Shown in pieces: positions 44,975 to 56,906 of a stretch of DNA of 64,000 nucleotides. This DNA is from Ananas comosus. Its lineage: Eukaryota > Streptophyta > Magnoliopsida > Poales > Bromeliaceae. Location: the NCBI RefSeq assembly GCF_001540865.1, contig NC_033637.1, positions 9,603,078-9,667,077 of the forward strand. The letters are read 5' to 3'. Positions within the stretch are counted from its first letter, which is position 1; each line of letters opens with the position of its first letter. A program made the translations under genes and the position numbers. The notes below the pieces were generated by a model. The model did no database searches. It saw nothing but the letters and a program-made list of their open reading frames with translations, and was not told the origin of the DNA.

Positions 44975-45302
44975 GAGCTCCACCCGCAATAGTCAACAGC
45001 ATGAGAGCCTCGCTCTCTCCGCTGTATAATTCTGACTCAGCCGAGACTTATCTCACACTTCCGGCTGGTAATTGGCTCTGATACCAACCGTGACGCCCCA
45101 ACTTCCTAGGAGGTCATCCATCCTAAGACTATGGCCCCCTCCTAAGACTAGTCCCGCCCTAGCACGCTTAACTCTATTAACCTCTTGGGTCTAACCACCG
45201 CCCAAAATGCTTAAGCACAGTTATTATTATGAGGGTGGAGCCCTCCTATAAACCCAATGACAACCCCATTCTTATCCGATGTGGGACTATTGGGGTGTCA
45301 CA
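44975..45302 (-). mobile_element. Cassandra-type TRIM fragment with 5S-like LTR
   Basis: A partial internal region (44975-45088) with primer-binding site TGGTATCAGAGCC (45074-45086) is followed by a 214-bp LTR (45089-45302, minus strand, TGTGACACCCCAATAG to GGCGTCACG). The 5S-like segment includes GAGTTAAGCGTGCTAGGGCG and AGGATGGATGACCTCCTAGG but has an internal duplication of about 25 bp (CTCCTAAGACTA twice). The left end is cut by the long gypsy LTR, which therefore inserted into it. Confidence 0.8.
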
Positions 45303-46936
45303 CCGATGGAGAGCAAGAGTCCAGCTTGGAATACTACGACATCAACGTAGGTAGCCAGACTCCGGAGCGACACTCGTGGGCGTGATCCAACCGAGTATGC
45401 AAGCGTGTCTCTATCGAGCACAATCAATCTTATACAAGCTATAATCAAAACAAATGAGTCAAACTAGTCTAACAATCAAGACTCACGTGCCCTCGACACA
45501 ATCAGATGCAAGAAGTAAAAATATGGGCCCACCATCAGCTCCGATAGCACCCAACTATATGAAATAGTCTAAATGTTGCTGTAAAAATGTGCTCAGCATC
45601 TCAGCATGAATGTAATCTCAATCTACACTAATCTCAGTATCCACCTCGCACTAACAGCAGTGATACAAAAGGAAAAACAGCTCCTAAAGCTAAATCAGTT
45701 AACTTTTCGAAAAGTGATAGGCGTAAATTTAATAAGTTTTCTCCTAAGTCAAATCCTAATTCAACATATAAAACTTATCTAAAATCATTAGATTATACTC
45801 CAAATTAAGATTTCATATAAAAACATGCAAATCCATGAATTCGAGCTACTAACAAGATTATATAACCCAAATAAAAGCATGCTGAAATTCTCTACAAGTT
45901 AGGAGGAATTTCGAAGTATTCAGTCGACATTAACCAACCTCAAACACGAGTCCAACAACGGCTAGAAATCGACGAGAAGAACCCTACACAAGATCAGCCT
46001 CAACCAAAGCAATATCAGCCTGCAGTCCAGTTCTAGATCCTTCCGCAGCCACTTATGGGCACCCAGATCTTGAGTCCAAATCTGCCCATTGCCAGCTCCA
46101 AGACTACCCGAGTTCCATTTGGAAATTAGCTCAATTCTGAGTTGAAAGTCAGGAAAACTTCACCAAACATATCCCCGCAATAAAAAGAATTGAAGTGGAC
46201 TAAATCCTCATCTCCGTCACAAAGATCGAGCTCTCAAAATAGCCACAAAAGTCCCTCCTTGCAATCTGGATCCAGAAAAAAAGGTCGAGTTTAGGATCCA
46301 AAAAACTGCACGTAAACAATTTCTTGCTCCAGCTCAAATCCAAGAATTCCAACTTATAAAACTAGTGGAATAAAGTCACAAACCTCCAAAGATGAGGGAA
46401 TGAGCAATCCAAATCCAACAATAAGCCCTCTACCAAAATTTGGATTCAAAAGTCTAAGAATTTCCATCAAAACCTCAAAAACTGTATTAGAAGTTCAATT
46501 CATCCAAAATCTGAGCTAAACTCACCTTTGAATCTGAAATTCTGGTGAGGAACAACTTCTAAACTAGTGAAGAAGGATGAGGAAACAAATCCAAGTCCAA
46601 AAGTCCAATCTCTACATGAATCGAGTCTAAGAATCCATAAAAATCTCAACTTTAGCTCATAACACCAATTTCCCAGGAATTTCAGCAATTAGACACTACT
46701 AACCTGAATTAAAAGCTGTTAGAAGGATCCCACATACTCTCTATCAAGTCTTCTATTCACGAAATCACTCCTTACAACAATTGGATGCTCCAACAATGCA
46801 CACGAGTAAGTTCTATCCCAATTGCTACTAGAATTCTGCAGAATTTCTAAGTCCTCAATGATAAAAAGTGGAATTTAAGGGATTTGGAGGGGGTTCCATG
46901 CAAAATCCTGAGTTTCCTGTGATGAAGGGGAGAAAA
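45303..46936. other. Unassigned repeat-like sequence, no gene
   Basis: This stretch of about 1.6 kb has no ORF over about 60 codons. Phrases such as CCGGAGCGACACTCGTGG near its left end resemble the R/U5 part of other gypsy LTRs on the minus strand. It may be a fragment of another LTR family not otherwise present here. Confidence 0.3.
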
Positions 46937-48707
46937 TGTCACGCCCCGAGACCGATACCAATTTGGTCCGACCCGAGCACGTCAAACAGACGTTGAACGG
47001 ACAGAGTTTTCCCTATCCGCCCAAGGCTCATCACATGTACATTTTCATCAATAGAGAAAAGCACTAGCGGAAACATACACAAACGGCTTACACGAGGGTA
47101 AGCAATAGCCACGAGTGAGAGATAGGAAACTAGCATTCATTTTGTACTATGATTCAATTTAGATCATATACATTACATCCAACTTTTACATTTACAATTC
47201 CCTATATTTCATTGCATCATTTCATCATTTCTTTCTTACATCACATATACCTCAAAAGGGTGCTTTACATTCTTTTCTTTACATTATTTCTCATCAAGTA
47301 CAAAAGATGAACATAGGGAAACTCTACTAGTAAAATGTAAACCAACTCTGGTGGCCTTTGACTAAAGTGCGATACCTTTATCGCGGTCGCTCGCCGGCTC
47401 GCTAGGTCCCGGCTCTGTGGAATAGTGGGGTGAGAACTACAACAAAGTTCCCAGTGAGTTCGGCCTCAATCTCACCGACTTTCCCACTAGGACTAACTCA
47501 GGCATAATAGAAAGAATAGGCTGTAAATAGTAACTAAACTATACATGATACTAATATGCCTGAACAATAAGCAGAAATATGCTCAACATTAAATAAATGC
47601 AGATTATGCAAATTCTTTGTTCTTTTCACTTCATTCTTTGTTCTTTGTTCTTTGTTCTTTGTACTTTGTTCTTTACTCTTTGTTCTTTAACCTCAAGGTT
47701 AACTCGGGGGTATCGCCACATTGACTTGCTTCACATTAAGTTCATCATCGCAGGAACTCACCCGCTAGGACCGTCCTTCGGGTTTACTCCAACCCGTGAT
47801 GCATAACTCCGGAGCGCATCGCCCGAGAGGGAGCGACCACCCTCGAGCACGGAACTCATAGCAAGTATGATCATATCCTTAACTCAAAGGATTTATAAGT
47901 TCAATCTTGACTTTACACTAGCTCTAGTGTTCTTTCATCACTTTTTGTTGCAAACTCATGTAAACACATTCTTTACAATTCTCTACTTTTGCTAACTCTA
48001 GCATTTCTTATTCTTTTCATTTCTTTACTCTTGCTAACTCTAGCAATCATATTCTTTACATTCTTTACTTTTGGCTACCTCTAGCACTTCATGTTCTTTA
48101 CTCCCCACATTACTTTAACTTTAAACATCGTCATTTTCATCATTCTTTATATTACATTGGTTCTTTACCTCACATTATCTCTAGTGTCATTTCACTTTAA
48201 CTTTATCGAATGCCGCTCGATCTATGTCATTGTGTCGCTCTGTTCTTTTGCTCACTTTGGGTGCTCACTTTTCTCTCATGCATACACATAGGGTTTTTGA
48301 CGTTCACATAGTTCTCATTCATCATATTATGCAAGTTGTACTCATAATCATGCATCATCACATTTTTATCATTACTTTACCCTAAAATGCATGCAACAAT
48401 ATATATACACATACTCAAATGAATGACACATCAGGCATAGAGAGAAGTTCAATAAGTTTGAGAAGCACCACCCACCTCGTAGGCTTTCAAGGGTGCTCCG
48501 ATGATTTTCTTGGAATTTTTAGACTTCTCGTTCTTCACCTACGGCAAAACGAAGCCAACTTAGGCCATTTTGCCCATAACTTTACATTGGCTTTCGTAAC
48601 GTTTTTCCGAGCGCACCAACGCGTTCGTTGGATCCCCAATTAGGTTTTTGGAGTGTCAATTTCACTTAGAAATCCCCATGAGCAAGAGCCCCAATTTGGG
48701 TGCCCTA
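46937..48707 (-). repeat. Family III-like LTR fragment (3' part)
   Basis: It begins TGTCACGCCCCGAGACCG and follows the family III LTR (29393 onward) for about 1.77 kb with more differences than between that element's own LTRs. It stops at GGTGCCCTA, where a different LTR starts (48708). The preceding five bases are GAAAA, also found directly after the LTR end at 57955, so the two may once have bounded one insertion. Confidence 0.8.
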
Positions 48708-49206
48708 TGTCACGACATAAAGATTTTCTCCGCGATTTCGCTTTGCAATCACCCAAACTCCAAAGCGGACATCTGACGGAGGTTTTGGCTTGGAATCTTC
48801 TGGAAGCTTCTACGCGGATCTCGAGACTGATGGTGCGGATACCGGAGGGTCAAGAGTCCCTTAGAGTTTCTAGGATAATAAATGTATGACTCTTGGGAGA
48901 CCGTAGCGTACTTATTGGCCTCCCCTTTTGGCTTGTAGTATTGTGCCACTTGGCACCTTTTCATTGGCACTATGAGCGGCGAGTGGCCTATATATAGTGT
49001 GGCCTCCACCCCTCTCATTTCAGAATCCTCATTTGTATTCTCAACTATTGAAGTAATAGAAGAGCTTTCTTCTTATCTCTCTCTTGTACTTAGTCTAGGG
49101 CGAGTGAAGTCCTAACTTAGCAAGTAGAGAGGCAGGCTTGCTCACTTCGCGGAGGAAGGCGAGCGCCGCACGGGCTTTTGTGAGCAAATTCGTTAAGTCC
49201 GTGACA
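48708..49206 (+). repeat. 5' LTR (499 bp) of a Galadriel-like chromovirus
   Basis: It runs TGTCACGACATAAAG to AAGTCCGTGACA. It is followed two bases later by a primer-binding site and then a gag gene, so it is a 5' LTR. A TATA-like CCTATATATAG is at about 48988-48998. It inserted into the family III-like LTR after CCCTA. Confidence 0.8.
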
Positions 49207-49208
49207 GT

Positions 49209-49220
49209 TGGTATCAGAGC
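49209..49220 (+). other. Primer-binding site (initiator-Met tRNA)
   Basis: TGGTATCAGAGC is an exact match to the plant consensus, two bases after the LTR. Confidence 0.9.
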
Positions 49221-49237
49221 CGGTTCGAGAAGGAGCC

Positions 49238-50184
49238 ATGTCATCATCAGAGGCCGCTGCTAGCGACGTTGGGGGTGATGCCTCCAAGCAACCCTCCAAG
49301 CGGGGCAAGGGCAAGGACACGCGAATCACGAAGGATTCCGTGTCGGTCGAGGACCGCCTTGCACTGTTGGAGGACATTCTATCGAAGGTGGGAGAAAGGT
49401 ACACCGAGATGGCCGATACCTTTAACGCCTTCAATGAAGATGTTCGCAGTATGGAGGAGAGCGTCGCCACTGCCATGGCGACCTTTCGAGGCGAGCTCGA
49501 GAAACTCCAAGACAACATCACCCGTCGTGACGACGAACGGAAGAACTTGATCGAGGAGCTAGTCACTCGAGTCGACGAGGTCGAGGACCTCAAGACGAGA
49601 GTGACTATCTTGAGAAGGCGGTGGCTCGAGGCGGTGAAACGCAGAAGGAGTACACCCCAAAGGTCCGCGTCCCTGAACCCCAATGCTTCAAGGGAACGCG
49701 CGACGAGAAGGAGATAGACAACTTCCTTTGGCACATGGAGCGCTATCTCAAGGCGCTGCGGATCGAGGACGAGGAGGACAAGGTCCAGACTGCTTCCATG
49801 TACCTCACCGACGACGCGATGCTGTGGTGGCGTCGGCGTTCTGCAGAGGCTGAGAAGGGCCAATGCAAACTGGATACCTGGGAGGACTTCGTGCGCGAAC
49901 TCAAGGCACAGTTCTACCCCGAGCACGTTGAATACTTGGCGCGGAGGCAACTTCGACGGCTCAAGCATACAGGATCCCTCAAGGAGTATGTCAAGGAATA
50001 CTCCAAGCTGATGCTTGCCATCACCAGCATGGCCGAGGAGGATCGGCTGTTCTTCTTCCTCGACGGTCTTCAATCGTGGGCTAACAAGGAGCTCGTGGCG
50101 AGAGATGTCAAGGACGTGAGCTCCGCTATCGCTCAGGCGGAGAAGCTGCTAGAGTATGACAAGCCAGACTTCGCTCGTGGCAAA
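49238..50184 (+). pseudogene. gag: gag of Galadriel-like chromovirus, frameshifted and cut by a gap
   Basis: It starts at ATG 49238 (MSSSEAAASDVGGD). The first roughly 120 codons are charged and coiled-coil-like (ERYTEMADTFNAFNEDVRSM, EELVTRVDEVEDLKTR). A 1-nt loss near 49605 shifts the frame. The second part (VRVPEPQCFKGTRDEKEIDN, FLWHMERYLKAL, AMLWWRRRS, LRRLKHTGSLKEYVKEY, MAEEDRLFFFLDGL) is the Retrotrans_gag domain of the Galadriel type of chromovirus, by memory of related proteins. The sequence stops at an N (50185). What follows is unrelated LTR sequence, so zinc knuckle, pol and 3' LTR are missing. Confidence 0.8.
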
Positions 50185-50185
50185 N
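50185..50185. other. Assembly gap (single N)
   Basis: Gag coding sequence ends on its left and unrelated LTR sequence begins on its right. The true distance and adjacency are unknown. Confidence 0.85.
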
Positions 50186-51519
50186 TGTTGGCTGCAGTCG
50201 GTTCATATCAGGAATGGGTGTGTGTTTATAGGGGATCTATCGCTCTCGGTAGAGAGATAATTAGTTCTATGCTATTTGTACGGCAAAGCTCAGAAATCCT
50301 CGGCCGGGGTAATATGGTGTATGAAAAGATGTTTCCAAGAGTAACCATAAGAGCTTCTGTCTGATCAAATTTGTCATATGACGGGTGATGGGGTTTGACG
50401 AATATTCCATGACCTCCACTCAGTTGGAACTATGCGATAGAAGGATTGTATTGTACGGTAACTGCACCTAGAGGTTCAGTCCGATATTCACTTCTGACTG
50501 GATTGCCACTACATGCTGCTAGGCGTCACTGGTGGATTGTGGGAACCAATAGAAATAATTATTAATTATTCTATTATGGTGGAATCAAAAGAGTTTGAGC
50601 CATCGAAAAGAGTTTCGATGATGATGGAGATGGAGATCTCATCATATCTCACTACCAGACAGAATTGAACCTATTAGGTCACACACATAAGAAATCGCGC
50701 ATGATCGATATTTAGGAGACGATAAAAGAAGTTTATTGGATGGATTAATTATAATTACAATATAGTTAAATACTAAAGTTTACTAATTTATTAGTAAAAG
50801 GACTAATTTACAATTGTTGTAAATTAGAGGTATTTATGTGTAAAAGTTGCATGGTGTATTTACTAATCATTAGTAAATAATATGAGGACTTATGTGTAAA
50901 TGTTACACATGAATCGAATTAGAATTAGGATTCGGAATTCAGTTAATATCATAACCAACTTGTAGGTTAATGGATAATCTAATCGGAATAGGATTTCGAT
51001 TAGGATTACGTTAGGGTTTTCTCATTCTAAATATATGTCATATGACATATTAAAATTAATGGAAAATTAAGTAAAAAGGAAAAAGAAAACCCTAGCCGTC
51101 AATCCTTTTTCTTTCTTAAGTCCTCCACAATAAATCCATCGATTTCGATCTTCAAAAGTTGCTAGCACATCTAGAAGATTGATTCATCTTCCTCAAGTCG
51201 ACGCAAGAGATTAATTCGTGATCGGATCACGGATTGAAGCGGTCGTCTAATTCGATCATGGGCGTGATTTCGTGTGGACGCGAGTAGAGGCCGGGCGCGT
51301 GCGCGGCTAACCGAGGACGAACAAATTTTACCAACGATTGTCGACTTCGCGGTGATCTCGACCCGCACGAGGTAAAATAAAATAATATAGATCCTATTTG
51401 ATTAGATCAATTAGATCTATTATTAATGATCTAAAACGAAACACGAGGTGATCTTTGGTTTTCAAGAAAATTTTTCATTGTGTTATTTTCTTCCGCTGCG
51501 TACACATGATTTTCTTACA
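50186..51519 (+). repeat. Probable copia-type LTR, 5' end missing
   Basis: It is in inverted orientation relative to 6860-14676 and 59469-60561. Shared blocks include CATGCTGCTAGGCGTCACTG and GGATTGTGGGA, then CTCACTACCAGACAGAATTG. It ends TTTCTTACA at 51519, where a gypsy gag gene resumes. The 5' end is lost at the N. The region 51171-51368, open on the minus strand, is LTR sequence and not a gene. Confidence 0.5.
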
Positions 51520-52378
51520 CTCGCCCCTCCTCGCTCATGCCTACGAGATTCGCGCTCCTCACGCACGAAAGCCTCGCCATGCTCTGCCCACAACGCTCGG
51601 TCCAACACCTTCGCAAAGGTTGTGAGCTGGAAGATTTGCACCCTCCTATAAATCTCCGGTCGAAGTCCACGCAGGAACCAATCGGCCTTATCCTTGTCAC
51701 CCGTACCACATCCGGGACACAATTCACGATGCGGGAAAATTCCAGTTCATATTCCCTCACGGAGCGGTCTCCTTGCCGCAGCTTCCTGAACTTGTCCCGA
51801 AGCTTTCTCCTTTCAGTGTCGGGGAAGTACGTAGAAAACATTAATCCCCGAAATTCATCCCACGCCATAGGAGGAAGACTAGGCGATCGATCCCGTCGAA
51901 TGCCTTTCCACCACGCCTTTGCTGATTGCTTCAAGCAATGCACAGCTAGGGGTACCTTGTCCCGCTCCAAGGTGTATAGCTCCTCGAAGAGCGTTTCCAT
52001 GGAGTCAATCCACACCTCCACGATCCACGGATCGTCATTCTCTCCATCGAAAATAGGCGGATCAAATTTCTTGAAAGTCATTAGGGCCGCCAAAGTTCGT
52101 TCTTTCTCCGCCTCCAATTCCATAGAACCAGGGGCCGCTGCCCCCGAATCCGTCGCGACTCCTGTCGGTACACGACACGCTGCTACCGGCGCAGCTGCCG
52201 CAGGCTGTCGTGTCAACAATTCATGGAGCTCCTTGATCTGCTCCTCCTGTCGCTGCACTATGCCTATGAGCGTATTCAATTGCTCACGGAGCATCGGGTC
52301 TCCGCTCGCCTCAGCTTGCTCAAGAACACTTGTCCCTTCCCGCGCCGATCTGGATAAGGATCGCCTACGCGGCGCCAT
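51520..52378 (-). pseudogene. gag: gag (N-terminal part) of Tekay-like family IV element
   Basis: It starts at ATG 52378 (MAPRRRSLSRSAREG), with a coiled-coil-like segment (QLNTLIGIVQRQEEQIKELH). The Retrotrans_gag domain includes FKKFDPPIFDGENDDPWIVE, VWIDSMETLFEELY, AKAWWKGIRRD, FSTYFPDTERRKLRDKFRKL and SVREYELEFSRIVNCVPDVV. A 1-nt deletion near 51710 (CGGGTGAC instead of an expected CGGGGTGAC) shifts frame; the continuation [16 protein letters not shown] lies in the next frame. The gene is cut at 51519 by LTR sequence. The zinc knuckles and pol are absent from the window. Confidence 0.82.
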
Positions 52379-52730
52379 CGCTTCCTGAAACACGACAACT
52401 CGATTAGTTCTCGACCAACTTGGGTCGAACACGAGACCACTAACAACGGCTCAAAAGCCAATCAGGCGAAAGTCACGCGAGGGCGTCTATTCTCATCACT
52501 AGGTTTCATGTTGTCGTACGCCAACATGAACATCCTTGGCTGAGAATAAACCACACCTCAAGTCTACCTCTAATATCCATCTTAGAGGTTTACGACACAA
52601 CCCGATCCATTAATCTTTCGCCACAAATCATAAATCCTCGTCTCTCACGAGTCTTATTCTCCTATGGTTTACTATCCTAGGGTCTCCTAGGTCTGTCTAA
52701 ACCACTTTCTTTTCCCATTTTCTACTTTAT

Positions 52731-52742
52731 GCTCTGATACCA
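52731..52742 (-). other. Primer-binding site of family IV element
   Basis: The minus strand reads TGGTATCAGAGC, seven bases from the LTR end at 52750. Confidence 0.85.
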
Positions 52743-53939
52743 CTTTACCTGTCACGCCCCGAGACCGCTCCCAATTTGGTCCGGTTCGGGCACGCCGACA
52801 GACCGCCGAACGGACCGGGGTTTCCCCTGTACGCGGACAGAGTCTCCCCTGTACGTTCTAGGCGTCGCAATCCAAACAATGTACATTACAATGGTTCCAA
52901 CCAGGAACAGATATCAATCATGATTGCGTAAGGAAGTATCAAACAACATAAACACATCCTATGTTATTACAACATTCACATTAGATTCATTTACTTAGAT
53001 CACACTTTATATATTACATCCAACTTCCAATACAATCTAAGTTATTACAAGTTTAATACATTTTATTCCTTTCATTTTCTATACCCCTAAGCTACGCCGA
53101 CGGGGTACTGCTAGCTCTGGTCTCTGGGGGTAGGGCGCTATCTATGGAGCTACGCCCTTGCCTCGCGCCGCCGAGTCGCTCACGTGCGAACCTGTAAAAC
53201 CCCAAAACAACGTGGGGTGAGAACCAACTCCATGGTTCCCAGTGGGTACGGCCACCCAAGGGAGGAGCTCGACCAACAGGTCCAAGGGAGGCAAATACAA
53301 GTTAGTCCAATAAACAGATAGATATGTATATCATAAACATGCAACTAACTTTACCTTGCTTTGCCTCACAATAGCAACGATGCCATGCTATATGCAACAG
53401 GAATATATGCAACATGAATATATGCAACAACTAGTAGAATTATTGATTCTACAATCAATCTCGCTAATCTTAGCTCATGTCATCCAACTCTAAGGTTTCC
53501 ACTACCTTAGGTTATCACATTTACCACTAGCCCTCAAGGTTCTATCTACCTTATTCAAGCTAGCCACCCGACTCGGCCACGAGTCAATCAACAGCGGATA
53601 ATCCGCGCTCTGCCCGGCTCGAGGTGAAGGATCCTGTCGCATGCACCTCAGCCTGCAAGCCAAGAACCACATCGCCCAACGGTCCGCCCGAAGGTCCGTG
53701 CACCGTGGTCAGGGATCCGTTAGTGGGAGAGGAAACATAGCCGCGTACACCCATAGCCAAGATCCCCGATAGGGAGAGGAACATGCCGTACACCCTAGCG
53801 CTCTTTGTTCTTGCTTAGTCATAATCCTCAAAGTTCTTTCCGGTGGGAGAGGAACATCGCCGCATACACCCGCGGTCCAAGAACTATTGAGTTCACAAGT
53901 ACTGGGATTCCGGAATCGACTTCACAAGTCAAGGGTCCA

Positions 53940-54245
53940 TATCCAACCCTATACTGTTGACCTACCTAGGTCCAATGCACTTTCCACCCTAGGTCCAACA
54001 GACTCTAGGTCTAATGCCTCGATGCCACAACCTAGGTTTACCTTAACTCTAGGTTCAGTTCTCAACCTATATTCTTTAACACTAGGTTAGATGCCACACA
54101 CCTAGATCCCGACTCTAGGTTCATACTCAACCTATGTTCTTTAACACTAGGTTAGATGCCACTCGTTATTTATCCTAGGTTCAACAACACTAGGTTCAAT
54201 GTCATCTAGGTTCGACCTATGTTTATTAACACTAGGTTAATGCCA
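53940..54245. repeat. Dispersed CTAGGTT-type short repeats inside the LTR
   Basis: Variants of AACACTAGGTTAGATGCCAC and CCTAGGTCCAA recur roughly every 20-50 bp. It is a decayed short tandem repeat. Confidence 0.65.
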
Positions 54246-55358
54246 CTCGATCTACTTGATATCCTATTTGTCATATCGAGTCCATATGCACATGCATCTT
54301 ATCTAACATGCTCACATGATGTTACATGCACCTAGCATACATTCCAATGCACACATACATATCACTTGCATTATCACTAGCATGTTATCATATCATTTTA
54401 CATGGATCTACTTAGCATTTGCATCATATTATTAACATACATTATATACATTTATATGCATCATCTATATGCCTCATTTACATTCATATGCATCAACGTG
54501 GATTCTTAATCATCTTAGACATAAAGGGCGACCTAGTCGCTTCGGTAAACACAACCCACCTTAACTCGCGTTCCGATTGCTCGTCGACACTTGCAATCGG
54601 CCTCCCACGGCACCCGTGACCCGGTTCGGCTCGAACTCTTGCGCGACCACCCGAACGGCCACAAATCCGCGATTCGTCTATTCTGGGGTTTATTCCATGA
54701 CACCACGATGCTCCCGATCCGCTTTCATGATTTTTGGAGGCTTATCTCGCGTGCTGCGGCTATCTATACCAAAACAGACTGTTTCGTTAATAACTTCGCG
54801 TACGCTCGTCGGATTGTCGAACCGAGCGCACTAACGCGTTCGTTATACCCCCAATTAGGTTTACAGAGGGTTAAATGAGATCAAACCCATCTATTTACAA
54901 AAATCCCATTTTTGAGCCCTAGTTTGCGACTACGGCAAAATACCCCGAATCGATCTCCGATTCATGCAATAAACATCTAACTAGCATCAAAGGAGCCTAC
55001 TAATCTCACTTCTAGAGCAATTAGACCTATTTCTAGAGATCTACCATGAGAGGGTAACAAAGCTTACCTCTCTAGGTTCACTCCAAGCACGAGGAAGACG
55101 AAGGAGAGGATGAAGATCCCTTTCTTGATCTTCTTCTCCTTCTTCTTCTCTTCTCTTCTTCTCCTTCCTCTTCTTCTTCTCTTCTTCCTTCTTCGTTTAA
55201 AGAGAGAGAGAGAGAGGTTTGGGGTTGAAACGGGTGAGGGAAAGAGAGAAAGAGAGGTTCCAACCCTCTCTATACACTTAACCCATGCAATAATTGCATA
55301 AAAACCCCCCAACAAGTCTCTTTTTGCAACAGCCCGAACTGGGCATTTTCGGGGTTCG

Positions 55359-55430
55359 GGGACCGGTCTCTACATGAGGGACCGGTCTTTGAGAGACCGG
55401 TCTCTCTACCTGGGACCGGTCCCAGAGAGA
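55359..55430. repeat. ACCGGT-core palindromes in family IV LTR
   Basis: The unit GGGACCGGTCTYT and its relatives occur four times in about 70 bp, 330-400 nt from the LTR start, upstream of a TATA-like element. Confidence 0.8.
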
Positions 55431-55759
55431 CCTCCAGCCCAGACTTAGCCAATTTTCAGCTTCGTCCGTTTTCGCTCCGTTTTTGCCCGTTTTCGTTCGT
55501 TTGACCTCCGATTCGTCTCAAATCGAACCGAGACTCTTCAAACATGTTTTCAAACATGTTTTCATCATCTTTCCTTCCTCACTAATGCCGGATTTAGCTC
55601 ACGGCCCAATTTAGCCTTTCGGGTTCCGTTTCCGCGCCTACGCGCACCGAAACGCTCGATAGCTCCCGAACTTCATCAAACTTCACCGGGACCATTCAAA
55701 CGGCTCTCCAATCGAATGTACACCGTAACTTAATAGTTTTAGAAGTCCGGTACCTTACA

Positions 55760-56905
55760 CTAATGTTGTTCCGGTTTTTGTTCTTGTGAGCGATGACATC
55801 GATTCGTTCCAAATTTACACTCTCTGGCCATAATAGAACAATTTAATTAGGTTTTACGCTTTCTTCGATAAAATGAGAAAAAGCACTCGTTGCAAAGTTA
55901 TACTGTTATGGCGCAACTGAGTAGTCTAAAGTTGTTCCGGTTTTTGTTCTTGTGAGCGTTGACATCGATTCGTTCCAAATTTACACTCTCTGGGCATAAT
56001 AGAACAATATAATTAGGTTTTACGCTTTCTTCGATAAAATGAGAAAAAGTACTCGTTGCAAAGTTATACTGTTAGGGCGCAACTGAATAGTCTAATGTTG
56101 CTCCGGTTTTTGTTCTGGTGAGCGTTGACATCGATTTGTTCCAAATTTACCCTCTCTGGGCATAATAGAACAATATAATTAGGGTTTACACTTTCTCCGA
56201 TAAAATGAGAAAAAGTACACGTTGCAAAGTTATACTGTTAGGGCGCAACTGAGTAGTCTAATGTTGTTCCGGTTTTTGTTCTTGTGAGCGTTGAAATCGA
56301 TTCGTTCCAAATTTACACTCTCTGGTCATAATAGAATAATATAACTAGGTTTTACGCTTTCTTCGATAAAATGAGAAAAAGTATTCGTTGCAAAGTTATA
56401 CTGTTAGTGCGCAACTGAGTAGTCTAATGTTGTTCTGGTTTTTGTTCTTGTGAGCGATGACATCGAATCGTTCCAAATTTACACTCTCTGGGCATAATAG
56501 AACAATATAATTAGGTTTTACACTTTTCTTCGATAAAATGAGAAAAAATACTCGTTGCAAAGTTATACTGTTAGGGCGCAACTGAGAAGTCTAATGTTGT
56601 TCCGGTTTTTGTTCTTGTGAGCGTTGACATCGATTCATTCCAAATTTACACTATCTGGGCATAATAGAACAATATAATTAGATTTTACGGTTTCTTCGAT
56701 AAAATGAAAAAAAGAACTCGTTGCAAAGTTATACTGTTATGGAGCAACTGAGTGGTCTAATGTTGTTCCGATTTTTGTTCTTGTGAGCGTTAACATCGGA
56801 TCGTTCCAAATTTACACTCTCTGGGCATAATAGAACAATATAATTAGGTTTTACGCTTTCTTCGATAAAATGAGAAAAAGTACTCGTTGCAAAGTTATAC
56901 TGTTA
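55760..56905 (+). repeat. Tandem satellite, 166-bp unit, about 7 copies
   Basis: Units begin (GTTGTTCCGGTTTTTG or a close variant) at 55765, 55931, 56097, 56263, 56429, 56596 and 56762, giving a period of 166 bp (one of 167). Copies differ by a few substitutions each. Each contains TTCCAAATTTACACTCTCTG, TAATAGAACAATATAATTAG, and CGTTGCAAAGTTATACTGTT. The array is cut by an N at 56906 and bounded on the left by the family IV LTR. The unit length is in the range of nucleosome-sized centromeric satellites of plants. No coding role is likely. Confidence 0.92.
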
Positions 56906-56906
56906 N
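56906..56906. other. Assembly gap (single N) ending the satellite array
   Basis: The satellite breaks off mid-unit at the N, so the real array may be longer. Confidence 0.85.

Larger units (their letters stand above)
52750..55759 (-). repeat. 5' LTR (3.0 kb) of Tekay-like family IV element
   Basis: The minus strand runs TGTAAGGTACCGGAC to GGGGCGTGACA. It contains a GAA-rich leader tract (55110-55230 region), a TATA-like GTGTATAGAG near 55265-55276, and several GACCGGTCTC units (55359-55430). Inside, CTAGGTT-type phrases (AACACTAGGTT, CCTAGGTTCAA) recur many times between 53940 and 54240. The LTR ends at 55759 directly against satellite DNA, with CTAAT following. Confidence 0.85.

Noticed and set aside
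49117..50073. 318-codon open frame on the minus strand
   Set aside because: It is the antisense shadow of the plus-strand Galadriel-like gag, which has a primer-binding site, LTR and gag domain in the right orientation.
51537..52388. 283-codon open frame on the plus strand
   Set aside because: It is the antisense shadow of the minus-strand family IV gag gene.
55064..55315. Lysine/arginine-rich small open frames
   Set aside because: They arise from a GAA/CTT-rich leader tract within an LTR and are low-complexity.
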